Shown one piece after another: positions 7,213 to 13,610 of a stretch of 18,014 nt of DNA. A program made the position numbers and the translations under genes. Positions within the stretch are counted from its first letter, which is position 1. Every line of letters begins with the position of its first letter. The notes beneath the pieces were generated by a model. It was not told the DNA's origin. It saw only the letters and a list, made by a program, of their open reading frames with translations, and did no database searches. This stretch comes from an uncultured Bacteriovorax sp. (GTDB lineage Bacteria > Bdellovibrionota > Bacteriovoracia > Bacteriovoracales > Bacteriovoracaceae), in the NCBI GenBank assembly GCA_946482295.1, contig CAMLRB010000052.1, positions 1-18,014 of the forward strand, in the 5' to 3' direction.

Positions 7213-7986
7213 TTATAAATTTAATGATTTCCAAAGTTCCTCATAGTCACGACGTCCAGCTGACTTCGCTCCCATGATACAGATCGGTCTTCTGGTTGAG
7301 ATCGATTCTTGCATTTGAACCATGTTACGTATCATCGGTGTAATGTTGAATGATTGAGAAAGCTCATCCATTCTGACCTTTTCGATTTTTCTACGTGGAT
7401 TAACCATTGAAGGAATAATTGAAAATTCTAGTGTTGGATTTTCAGTTTCCTTGATGATTTCAAATGTATCCATCAATTCTTCCAAACCATCGATTGAATA
7501 GTCTTGTGCCTGAGTGGGAATTAATACGCGATTAGAAGCAACTAGCGACATAATCAATTCGTCACCTAACATTGGTGGCGTATCGATGATGACGTAGTCG
7601 AAATCAATTTTAGCGTCTTGAAGACGTTTTCTAAGAAGACGTTCTTTTCTACCGGCCTCTTTTCTAATTTCTCCCTCTGAAAGAATGAGAAGCTTAGAAA
7701 GATTTGAAAGATGGCGGCTTGCCGGAACAATCTTAATGTTTTTGTAAAGCTTGCCTGTCATTTCTGGTGAAACAACGACATCTTCGAAACCAACATCACC
7801 AATGAGCCATTCTGGAACTAATGTTCTTTGAATTTGCACTCCGAATGTTGAACTTAAATTGGCCTGAGAATCTAGATCGATAACTAGAACTTTATGACCT
7901 TTGTTGGCCAGATAACATGACAATTGGTAGCACTGCATTGTTTTACCAACGCCACCTTTGTTATTGCCGATCGTGATAACTTCCAT
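7213..7986 (-). CDS. parA: ParA/Soj-family partition ATPase
   Basis: ParA is a nucleoid-binding ATPase whose ParB-driven gradient moves parS-bearing DNA. The 257-aa product has the deviant Walker A KGGVGKT at residues 10-16 (both signature lysines present), the VLVIDLDSQANLS motif (usually DxDPQxN, so a Ser replaces Pro), and the Walker B VIIDTPPMLGDE. It begins almost at the Walker A and lacks an N-terminal HTH. It is therefore of the small Soj/type Ib class and probably cannot repress its own operon as large plasmid ParAs do; ParB would be expected to do so. Near the C-terminus IRNMVQMQES resembles the usual ParA helix. The start follows GGGAG at seven bases. A perfect 12-bp inverted repeat and a hairpin lie upstream. 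The neighbours (exported proteins, gdhA) are not the usual rsmG/mnmG of chromosomal parAB loci. Confidence 0.93.
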   Translation of the reverse strand: MEVITIGNNKGGVGKTMQCYQLSCYLANKGHKVLVIDLDSQANLSSTFGVQIQRTLVPEWLIGDVGFEDVVVSPEMTGKLYKNIKIVPASRHLSNLSKLLILSEGEIRKEAGRKERLLRKRLQDAKIDFDYVIIDTPPMLGDELIMSLVASNRVLIPTQAQDYSIDGLEELMDTFEIIKETENPTLEFSIIPSMVNPRRKIEKVRMDELSQSFNITPMIRNMVQMQESISTRRPICIMGAKSAGRRDYEELWKSLNL

Positions 7987-8016
7987 GAATCACTCCCTCT
8001 CTTTTTTGGATACTTA

Positions 8017-8102
8017 TTTAAAATGTTCAAGCAATGAATATCAGATGTCAAAGAAAAAATGCCCCTATCAAAAATCATAGGGGCGAACATTTTAAAAAAT
8101 GT
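8017..8102. promoter_or_regulatory. Nested inverted repeats upstream of parA (candidate operator/partition site)
   Basis: TTTAAAATGTTC (8017-8028) is repeated as its exact reverse complement GAACATTTTAAA (8085-8096), and the right arm is part of a second dyad, ACATTTT-AA-AAAATGT (8087-8102). The motif AAAATGT thus occurs three times, in both orientations. On the minus strand TTGACA just precedes the left arm, so this arm lies near where parA's -10 region would be. Binding by ParB is a guess. Confidence 0.45.
8061..8084 (-). terminator. Hairpin with T-tract between divergent parA and lipoprotein genes
   Basis: GCCCCTAT and ATAGGGGC form a perfect 8-bp stem around an 8-base loop. Reading the minus strand, the stem is followed by ATTTTTTC, like an intrinsic terminator. 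Its place is odd, since both flanking genes diverge from it: it could only stop antisense transcription from the right or attenuate a long parA leader. Confidence 0.6.
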
Positions 8103-8144
8103 GTATTGATGATATCTTTTTAGAACACCTCAACTGGAAAAACT

Positions 8145-9254
8145 ATGAAAGTGCTTTCTCTTCTGTCTCTCATTTTGATCTTATCTTCATGTTCATCATC
8201 ATCAAAAAAAGTTTCAGCCTCAAACTGGCAGCTCCTCACGATGAATGAAGCCCCAACAATCGGAACGACGATGGCCGGACAGGAAATTAAGCTGGGTGGA
8301 TTTTCTGGATTGCAGTTTCTCTATGAAAAAAATGGCAAACATTATTTTCTCACTCTAACTGATCGTGGTCCAAACGGTGAGATGGTTGAAAAAGATCGTC
8401 CTTTTCTTCTGCCTGACTACTCACCAATGCTCGTAATTTTAAAAGCTGACCTGACTGCCAAAACATTGACGGTTGAAAAAGAAATTAAATTGAAAAAGAA
8501 AAATGGCGAACCATTAACTGGCCTTCCCCCTTCGCGCCAGGAAGAAAATCCACTTGATATTTTCGGCCTTGTTTATTCAATCGATGAATTGGGAATGGAT
8601 ACAGAAGCTGTGGTTACAGATGCAGAAGGTGGTTATTGGGTAGCTGAAGAGTACGCTCCCTCACTTGCTTATTTCGACAGCGAAGGAAAACTGCAAAAAC
8701 GTTTTACACCAGACCACGAACTTCCACGTCAGTACAAAAACCGCAGAACAAACCGTGGGTTCGAGGCCATCGCAAAAAATGGGAATAAACTTTTTGGCTT
8801 TCTTCAAAGTCCACTGGAAAAAGGACAAGATCAATCGCTTATCGTCGAAGTCGATTTAGAAAACTCAAAAACGAGCGCAGAGTATTTTTATCCATTCGAA
8901 AAAGGTAACGATAAAATCGGCGACGCTGTTCATTTAAAAGATAATAAAATTTTAGTGCTAGAACAAAATGGAAAAACAGGACCTGAAGCCCAGAAGTCTA
9001 TCCACCTTATCGAGTTAGGTGAATCGGATTCAACAGTCAAAAAAACATTAGTAGTTGATCTGGCCCAATCTCCTTTTAAAGACATGGAGAAGATTGAAGG
9101 AATGGCGATCGTTGAAAATAAAAAAATTGCGCTTGTTTATGATAATGATTTTCAGTTAGCGGGTCATACTGATTTTAAAACCGGTATAACTCCGCTGGAT
9201 CAATCTAAAAACCAAATCCTCATCATTGATGTTGATTTAAGCCCCTTATTTTAG
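8145..9254 (+). CDS. Lipoprotein with phytase-like/esterase-like domain
   Basis: The 369-aa product starts with a lipoprotein signal (lipobox LSSC, Cys16), followed by a Ser/Lys linker. The rest matches the esterase-like-activity-of-phytase family (PF13449 type), a beta-propeller-like fold. Matching elements are GGFSGLQFLYEKNGKHYFLTLTDRGPNGE, DTEAVVTDAEGGYWVAEEYAPSLAYFDSEGKL, NRGFEAIA, then DMEKIEGMAIVENKKIALVYDNDF near the end. Members occur in the periplasm or outer membrane of many Gram-negatives. Substrates are mostly unproven, and phytase or phosphodiesterase activity is only inferred from family naming. The start has only a modest GGAA upstream. It diverges from parA and is followed by a weak terminator-like hairpin. 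The family call is good; the activity is unknown. Confidence 0.82.
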   Translation: MKVLSLLSLILILSSCSSSSKKVSASNWQLLTMNEAPTIGTTMAGQEIKLGGFSGLQFLYEKNGKHYFLTLTDRGPNGEMVEKDRPFLLPDYSPMLVILKADLTAKTLTVEKEIKLKKKNGEPLTGLPPSRQEENPLDIFGLVYSIDELGMDTEAVVTDAEGGYWVAEEYAPSLAYFDSEGKLQKRFTPDHELPRQYKNRRTNRGFEAIAKNGNKLFGFLQSPLEKGQDQSLIVEVDLENSKTSAEYFYPFEKGNDKIGDAVHLKDNKILVLEQNGKTGPEAQKSIHLIELGESDSTVKKTLVVDLAQSPFKDMEKIEGMAIVENKKIALVYDNDFQLAGHTDFKTGITPLDQSKNQILIIDVDLSPLF

Positions 9255-9277
9255 ATTCGGTTTTCGTCTAAATTTTT
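9250..9277 (+). terminator. Weak intrinsic terminator after the phytase-like gene
   Basis: TTTAGA and TCTAAA can pair around an 11-base loop starting at the stop codon, followed by TTTTT. The stem is only six mostly A-T pairs, so termination would be inefficient. Confidence 0.35.
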
Positions 9278-9304
9278 GACAGTCACATAAAATTTTTTCC
9301 AAAG

Positions 9305-9321
9305 GCTTTTAAATTAAAAGC
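9305..9321. repeat. 17-bp perfect dyad GCTTTTAAATTAAAAGC
   Basis: Two 8-bp arms around a central A, 47 bases before the 100-aa gene. A regulator site or an AT-rich promoter element is possible. It lies upstream of the putative TATGAAT -10 of that gene (from 9322), where a regulator could act. Base composition raises the chance of coincidence. Confidence 0.35.
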
Positions 9322-9331
9322 TATGAATTAG

Positions 9332-9363
9332 ACTCCTACTTACATAACGATCATAGTAGGAGT
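9332..9363 (+). promoter_or_regulatory. Stem-loop hiding the Shine-Dalgarno of the 100-aa gene
   Basis: ACTCCTACT (9332-9340) and AGTAGGAGT (9355-9363) are perfect 9-bp complements separated by 14 bases. The right arm contains the ribosome binding site GGAG (9359-9362), five bases before the ATG at 9368. In the mRNA the left arm would act as an anti-Shine-Dalgarno. Transcription must start before 9332 for this to form. Confidence 0.6.
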
Positions 9364-9367
9364 ATTC

Positions 9368-9670
9368 ATGAAAAAGATTTTTTTAATTGCAGCTACACTG
9401 CTCTCACTAAATAGTAATGCTCTTGAAGTTTTCAACGCCACTCATGTTTCATCAATAATCTCAGGTTGCGTCGCTATCAGCGGATGTAAACTAGCTGAAG
9501 ATAATTCTCGTGAAGTCCTTGCAGACTTAGAAGAATACACTTTATCAGGAAATCTTTCGATCCTTTTACAACAAAAAATTTCAGATCTTCAGAAAGTTGA
9601 AGATATTTCTGCCGAAGAAGCTCTGGAATTAATCATTAAAAATGCTGAAGCTGAATCAAAATTAAACTAA
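9368..9670 (+). CDS. Small exported protein, 100 aa, unrecognised
   Basis: A textbook signal peptide, [18 protein letters not shown], precedes a mature part of about 82 residues with two cysteines (SGCVAISGC) that may form a disulfide. The rest is acidic and probably helical: [27 protein letters not shown], then [14 protein letters not shown]. The general layout recalls small DUF2388-type periplasmic proteins, but that likeness is weak and I would not name it. The start is fixed by TAGGAG five to ten bases upstream, which lies inside a 9-bp stem-loop, so translation may be controlled. The stop overlaps the convergent mscL stop by four bases. It is monocistronic. The gene is probably real because signal peptide, Shine-Dalgarno and codon use all agree; function unknown. 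Confidence 0.75.
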   Translation: MKKIFLIAATLLSLNSNALEVFNATHVSSIISGCVAISGCKLAEDNSREVLADLEEYTLSGNLSILLQQKISDLQKVEDISAEEALELIIKNAEAESKLN

Positions 9671-10092
9671 CGTTGCTCTTTTAAGATATCTCTTATCTCA
9701 GTTAGAAGTTTTTGATCCGGTGTCGGTGCAGGAGTTGGCACCGGAGTGCTTTTTTGAAGTTTGCTGAGCTGTTGAACCATTATAAAAACAGCAAATGAAA
9801 CAATTAAAAAACTTACAACTGTGTTGGCGAAGGTTCCGTACTTAATTACAACAGCTCCACCTTCAACAGCTTCTTTTAATGTTTCGTAAGGGCCAGGATT
9901 TTTTACACCATTTTTCAAAACCACGAAGAGATTGGTGAAATCCACATTTCCTAGGACATATCCAATGGGAGGCATGATGACATCGTCAACTAATGATTTG
10001 ACGATATTTCCGAAGGCCGCACCGATAATCACCCCTACAGCTAAATCAACAACATTTCCTTTAACAGCAAATTCTTTAAATTCCTTAAGCAT
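9667..10092 (-). CDS. mscL: Large-conductance mechanosensitive channel MscL
   Basis: MscL forms a homopentameric inner-membrane pore that opens under membrane tension and releases solutes during hypo-osmotic shock. The 141-aa protein has the amphipathic N-terminal helix [13 protein letters not shown], then TM1 with [31 protein letters not shown] (the glycine/alanine-rich constriction), a periplasmic loop, TM2 ([26 protein letters not shown]), a Pro/Thr linker, and the C-terminal helix [14 protein letters not shown]. Length and order match the family (136 aa in E. coli). AAGGGAG sits six bases upstream of the ATG. It diverges from the rhodanese-nadA cluster and overlaps the stop of the 100-aa gene by four bases. 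Confidence 0.97.
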   Translation of the reverse strand: MLKEFKEFAVKGNVVDLAVGVIIGAAFGNIVKSLVDDVIMPPIGYVLGNVDFTNLFVVLKNGVKNPGPYETLKEAVEGGAVVIKYGTFANTVVSFLIVSFAVFIMVQQLSKLQKSTPVPTPAPTPDQKLLTEIRDILKEQR

Positions 10093-10185
10093 GAGTTTCT
10101 CCCTTGGTTACTTCAAAATGACATTAATCCCCTACTATTTCAAGCTAGTTAAAGTCATTTCAATCATGTGTGAAGCGGAGCAATA

Positions 10186-10213
10186 TTGTCATTAGAAAAC
10201 GCCTGTGAATAAG
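10186..10213 (+). promoter_or_regulatory. Possible promoter of the rhodanese-nadA cluster
   Basis: TTGTCA at 10186 matches five of six -35 bases and AATAAG at 10208 four of six -10 bases, spaced by 16. Transcription would start near 10220, just before the 10-bp inverted repeat at 10227. Confidence 0.35.
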
Positions 10214-10226
10214 TGGCAATTTGATC

Positions 10227-10274
10227 TTTTAAGAGGTAATTTACCAATGAAAAACGACATTCAGCCTCTTAAAA
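10227..10274 (+). promoter_or_regulatory. 10-bp stem in the leader of the rhodanese-nadA cluster
   Basis: TTTTAAGAGG (10227-10236) and CCTCTTAAAA (10265-10274) are perfect complements around 28 bases. The left arm overlaps a smaller dyad, GGTAA-T-TTACC (10235-10245), so two folds exclude each other. The long stem ends seven bases before the AAGGA of the rhodanese gene. No T-run follows, so it is not a terminator. A cis-acting RNA or an operator is possible. Confidence 0.5.
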
Positions 10275-10292
10275 ATGATAAAGGATAGACTT

Positions 10293-10619
10293 ATGATTAA
10301 AGAAATCGATGCTCGCGAGTTGAAAGAAAAAATGGATAAAGGAGACTCTTATCAATTTATCGATTGCCGAGAACTTCCTGAATGGAATGAAGCACATATT
10401 GAAGGGGCTACCCTCCTTCCTTTATCTGAATTTGAAGCAAAATACGCCTCAGTACTTACTGATAAAACAAAACCTATCATCATCCACTGCAGAAGCGGCA
10501 AAAGAAGCTTAAATGCCTGCATGTTCCTTCTTTCACAAGGCTACTCTGATCTTACAAATGTTGAAGGTGGTATTTTGGGATGGATTAACGAAGGTTATCC
10601 AGTGACTCAAGGAAAATAA
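10293..10619 (+). CDS. Single-domain rhodanese sulfurtransferase
   Basis: Rhodaneses carry sulfur as a cysteine persulfide and pass it to acceptors such as cyanide, thiols or cluster and tRNA-thiolation machinery. The 108-aa protein is one rhodanese domain: IDAREL at the start, FIDCRELPEWNEAHIEGATLLPL, then the active-site loop HCRSGKRS with Cys66 (family CxxGxR), and GYSDLTNVEGGILGWINEGYPV as the classic C-terminal motif. I chose the ATG at 10293 because AAGGA lies seven bases before it. The ATG at 10275 has none and would only add six residues. It is first in a cluster, with nadA three bases after its stop, followed by a cysteine desulfurase. It may relay sulfur for NadA cluster assembly, which is inference. 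Confidence 0.93.
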   Translation: MIKEIDARELKEKMDKGDSYQFIDCRELPEWNEAHIEGATLLPLSEFEAKYASVLTDKTKPIIIHCRSGKRSLNACMFLLSQGYSDLTNVEGGILGWINEGYPVTQGK

Positions 10620-10622
10620 AAA

Positions 10623-11732
10623 ATGTTAGATCTATTTGGTGATGAGCAAGAAGACGCTCACAAACCGACCATTACTGAAGCTGAACTTTCTGATGAACAA
10701 GTTTTGGTTGAATTAAAAAAAATAAAAGATGAACTCAAAGATCAAGTTGTTGTTCTAGGTCACCATTACCAACAAGATGATGTAATAAGCTTCGCAGACA
10801 TCACTGGTGATTCACTTCAACTTGCGCGAGAAGCAGCTAAACTCGATAAACCGTACATTATCTTTTGTGGCGTTCACTTTATGGCAGAAACAGCAGACAT
10901 GCTGACGGCGCCTCATCAAAAAGTCATCCTTCCTGATTTAAAGGCCGGATGTTCCATGGCCGATATGGCCCGCAGGTCAGAAATTGATCGTGCCTGGAAA
11001 TTTATTACATCATCGACAAAAGAGAAAATAGTACCTGTTACGTACATCAATTGTGCGGCTACATTAAAAGCATTTGTTGGTGATAATGGTGGAAGTATTT
11101 GTACTTCATCCAATGCAGAAAAAGTTATTCGTTGGGCGCTTACTCAAGGTGAAAAGCTCCTCTTTTTCCCTGATCAACACTTAGGTAGAAATACATGTTT
11201 CAAAATGGGAATTAAACTTTCCGACATGGTTATCTACAACCCAAACATGTTGAACGGCGGATTAACAGCGGAACAAATCGACAAAGCAAAAGTTATTCTT
11301 TGGTATGGCTTCTGTTCGGTTCACCAGGGTTTTACAAAAGATCAAGTTCTTGCAATTAAAAAACGCGATCCTGATATGACAGTTATCGTACATCCAGAAT
11401 GTCCGTTTGATGTTGTGGAAGCAGCAGACGATGATGGATCAACTTCTTACATCATCGATAAAATCGCCAAAGCTCCAGCTGGAAGTAAATTTGCTGTCGG
11501 TACAGAAATTAATCTTGTCAACAGACTTGCTCAGCAATTCAGCGATAAAACAATTGTGTCATTGTCGCCATACCAGTGTCTTTGCACGACTATGTATCGC
11601 GTAAGACCGAGATGGCTACTTGCCAGTTTCCGCGCGATCAAAGAGAATAAACCCATCAATATCATCAGTGTTCCTGAGGATACAAAAAGATCCTCACTGC
11701 TCGCACTTGAGAGAATGTTAGATATTAAATAA
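10623..11732 (+). CDS. nadA: Quinolinate synthase A
   Basis: NadA condenses iminoaspartate with dihydroxyacetone phosphate to quinolinate in de novo NAD synthesis, using a 4Fe-4S cluster. The 369-aa protein matches the long B. subtilis-like form. The three pseudo-repeat domains are visible: VVVLGHHYQQDDVISFADITGDSLQLAR, then the LKAGCSMADM segment with Cys110, INCAATLKAF and SICTSSNA, then LFFPDQHLGRNT, WYGFCSVHQGF with Cys231, HPECPFDVV, and SPYQCLCTTMYR with Cys319/321. Cys110, Cys231 and one of the last pair should ligate the cluster. AAGGAAA in the end of the rhodanese gene serves as Shine-Dalgarno. No nadB or nadC is in this window. The next gene, a desulfurase, recalls the NifS/IscS linked to nad genes in Bacillus. 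Confidence 0.96.
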   Translation: MLDLFGDEQEDAHKPTITEAELSDEQVLVELKKIKDELKDQVVVLGHHYQQDDVISFADITGDSLQLAREAAKLDKPYIIFCGVHFMAETADMLTAPHQKVILPDLKAGCSMADMARRSEIDRAWKFITSSTKEKIVPVTYINCAATLKAFVGDNGGSICTSSNAEKVIRWALTQGEKLLFFPDQHLGRNTCFKMGIKLSDMVIYNPNMLNGGLTAEQIDKAKVILWYGFCSVHQGFTKDQVLAIKKRDPDMTVIVHPECPFDVVEAADDDGSTSYIIDKIAKAPAGSKFAVGTEINLVNRLAQQFSDKTIVSLSPYQCLCTTMYRVRPRWLLASFRAIKENKPINIISVPEDTKRSSLLALERMLDIK

Positions 11733-11746
11733 CGAAAGGGTTCATC

Positions 11747-12913
11747 ATGATTTATGCAGATTATAACGGTAGCGCTCCTTTATGCCAGGAAGTTCGTTCT
11801 TACCTTTTAAAACGTTTTGAAAAAGGTCCTTTCGCTAATCCAAATGCAATTCATCACCTGGGAGCTAAGACTCTTATGGGTATGGAAAATGCGAGGTCAC
11901 TTTGTGCGAAGGTACTAGGCGCTGACTTCAATCAAGTCATTTTCAATTCTGGTGCAACTGAAGGGATCTCAACAGTTTTCCACAGCGTGCTCGGACAAAT
12001 CAATCCTCAAACTGATAGCAAAAATATTATTATCATTTCTGGCATCGAACATTCTGCCATCGTAAACACAGCAAACTATTATGCTGAAACTCGTGGTTTT
12101 AAAGTTCTTGTTCTACCTGTTAATTCTCGCGGAGAAGTGAGTGTAGAAACGCTGCAGACTTGGATGCTTGATCACAAAGGTTCAGTCGCTCTAGTTTCTG
12201 TTATGGCCGCAAATAATGAAACAGGTGTCATTCAACCTCATAAAGAAATCTCGTCGCTTTGTCGTAATTTTAATGTTCCCTTCTTTTGCGATACAACTCA
12301 GTTCATTGGAAAAACTCCATTCAATTTTAATGAATCGCAATTTGATTATGCAGTCTGCTCGGGTCACAAACTTGGTGCAATGACTGGAACAGGAATCCTC
12401 CTTGTTAAAAATCCTGAGACACTAAGCCCACTCATCATTGGTGGTGGACAAGAAAAAGGTCACCGCGGTGGAACTCAAAACTACATTGGTAACGAAACAC
12501 TTGCAGTTGCACTTTCAAATCTTGAAAAAGGATTTGAAAAACTAGATGCTTTAAGTGCTAAACGTGAAGAATTCGAAGCAAAAATTAAAAAAGCATTTCC
12601 TGAAGTTGTTATCATTGGAGAAGGCGCTCCTCGTCTCGCGACGACTACATATATTTCTTATCCAGGACTTCACGGACAAGCGGTCCAAATTGAACTTGAA
12701 TCGCAAGATATTTTCGTGACAACGTCATCAGCTTGCTCAGACAATATGCCAGTCACTTCAAAAGTCTTGAAGGCCATGGGCGTATCAGATGATGTCGGCC
12801 GTGGAGTCGTGAGAATAAGCTTATGCTTTAATTCTCCACTCGATTATTACGACCAACTTGCTGAAGCCCTCACTAAGGCCTATGCGAAACTGACAAAGGT
12901 TAAAAGTTTTTAA
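11747..12913 (+). CDS. NifS/IscS-family cysteine desulfurase
   Basis: This PLP enzyme removes sulfur from cysteine to give alanine and an enzyme persulfide for Fe-S clusters. The 388-aa product shows NSGATEG (phosphate binding), EHSA with His102, ANNETGVIQP, the PLP-binding lysine in SGHKLGA (Lys208), GGGQEKGHRGGTQN, and the catalytic cysteine in TTSSACSDN (Cys330), followed by RISLCFN. The N-terminal signature reads YADYNGSAP rather than YLDNAATTP, a modest deviation. AAAGGG lies seven bases upstream. It follows nadA by 14 bases in one transcription unit. The context suggests a dedicated sulfur donor for NadA, as with B. subtilis NifS, but it could also be the general desulfurase; no iscU or sufU lies here to decide. 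Confidence 0.95.
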   Translation: MIYADYNGSAPLCQEVRSYLLKRFEKGPFANPNAIHHLGAKTLMGMENARSLCAKVLGADFNQVIFNSGATEGISTVFHSVLGQINPQTDSKNIIIISGIEHSAIVNTANYYAETRGFKVLVLPVNSRGEVSVETLQTWMLDHKGSVALVSVMAANNETGVIQPHKEISSLCRNFNVPFFCDTTQFIGKTPFNFNESQFDYAVCSGHKLGAMTGTGILLVKNPETLSPLIIGGGQEKGHRGGTQNYIGNETLAVALSNLEKGFEKLDALSAKREEFEAKIKKAFPEVVIIGEGAPRLATTTYISYPGLHGQAVQIELESQDIFVTTSSACSDNMPVTSKVLKAMGVSDDVGRGVVRISLCFNSPLDYYDQLAEALTKAYAKLTKVKSF

Positions 12914-12914
12914 A

Positions 12915-13610
12915 ATGAAAAAAAATCTCGTGTTTGCGTGTTTGATGGCCTTATTGGTTTCTGGGTGCTCTAGTACAAAAGAAAACAACTCTGTATCTAT
13001 CACACCGGCCACACTTGGTGTCGTTAAAAACAACTCAATCGAGTTTCCCCTATACTTAACAAATAAAATTGAAAATCGTGCTGACGTTGAGAGAAAAACA
13101 AGTTCGAATGTTTATATCGTCCACACAGGACACTTCTTAAATCCCAACCTCAGCAAACAAGAAAACGAAGCGATCCTAGAGTCATTTTCAGGCAGTGGAA
13201 TTAATGCCATTAACATCGCCCTCGAAGATTTTATTATTGCAGATAAATTGGGAATATCTTTCGACAAGTATGCTTACAAATTTCTAAACAGTTCAGTTGT
13301 AGATCTCAACGAAGACAATATTATAAGCAAAAACAACATCGCACCTTATGTTATTCATCGTGGAGTAGCGATCATTGGACTCTCGGATCAGAGACTTGAT
13401 AAATCGCTTAATGGTGATAAATTCTTAGTAAGCGATTATGTTTTGGCCATTTTAAGAGCTAAAAAGGCAGCAATAAAAGAAAGTACATCACAACCGGATG
13501 CTGAATTTCCTCTAAAATCTTTTGTTCTCGTTCACACAATTGATCACGATATTATGCAAGCTGTTTTGGAAAGACTTCCACCAAATTTCATCAACTCATT
13601 GGCAGACTAA
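12915..13610 (+). CDS. Lipoprotein resembling a metallophosphatase without metal-binding residues
   Basis: The 231-aa product has a lipoprotein signal with lipobox VSGC (Cys18). The body shows the layout of calcineurin-like 5'-nucleotidase/metallophosphatase domains: SNVYIVHTGHFLNPN (family ...DAGDxLxPN), SFSGSGINAINIALEDFI (family ...MGYDAxxxGxxD), IAPYVIHRGVAIIGLSDQRLD (family ...PYVIxExGGxKVGIIGLTDP), and FPLKSFVLVHTIDHDIMQAVLERL (family ...LVVLSH...). The first metal-binding motif (DxH...) has no counterpart, and the Asn-His of the GNH motif is also absent. It is probably non-catalytic, or the likeness is superficial. It starts two bases after the desulfurase stop, with an AAAGGT 16 bases upstream. 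Its last 15 bases overlap the convergent lipoprotein gene. The gene is certain, the family tentative. Confidence 0.75.
   Translation: MKKNLVFACLMALLVSGCSSTKENNSVSITPATLGVVKNNSIEFPLYLTNKIENRADVERKTSSNVYIVHTGHFLNPNLSKQENEAILESFSGSGINAINIALEDFIIADKLGISFDKYAYKFLNSSVVDLNEDNIISKNNIAPYVIHRGVAIIGLSDQRLDKSLNGDKFLVSDYVLAILRAKKAAIKESTSQPDAEFPLKSFVLVHTIDHDIMQAVLERLPPNFINSLAD

Noticed and set aside
6149..8144. Classical parS (TGTTTCACGTGAAACA) around parAB
   Set aside because: Reading both intergenic regions on both strands, I found no match or near match.
10275..10292. ATG at 10275 as the rhodanese start
   Set aside because: It has no ribosome binding site. The ATG at 10293 has AAGGA at seven bases, and the six extra residues match nothing in the family.
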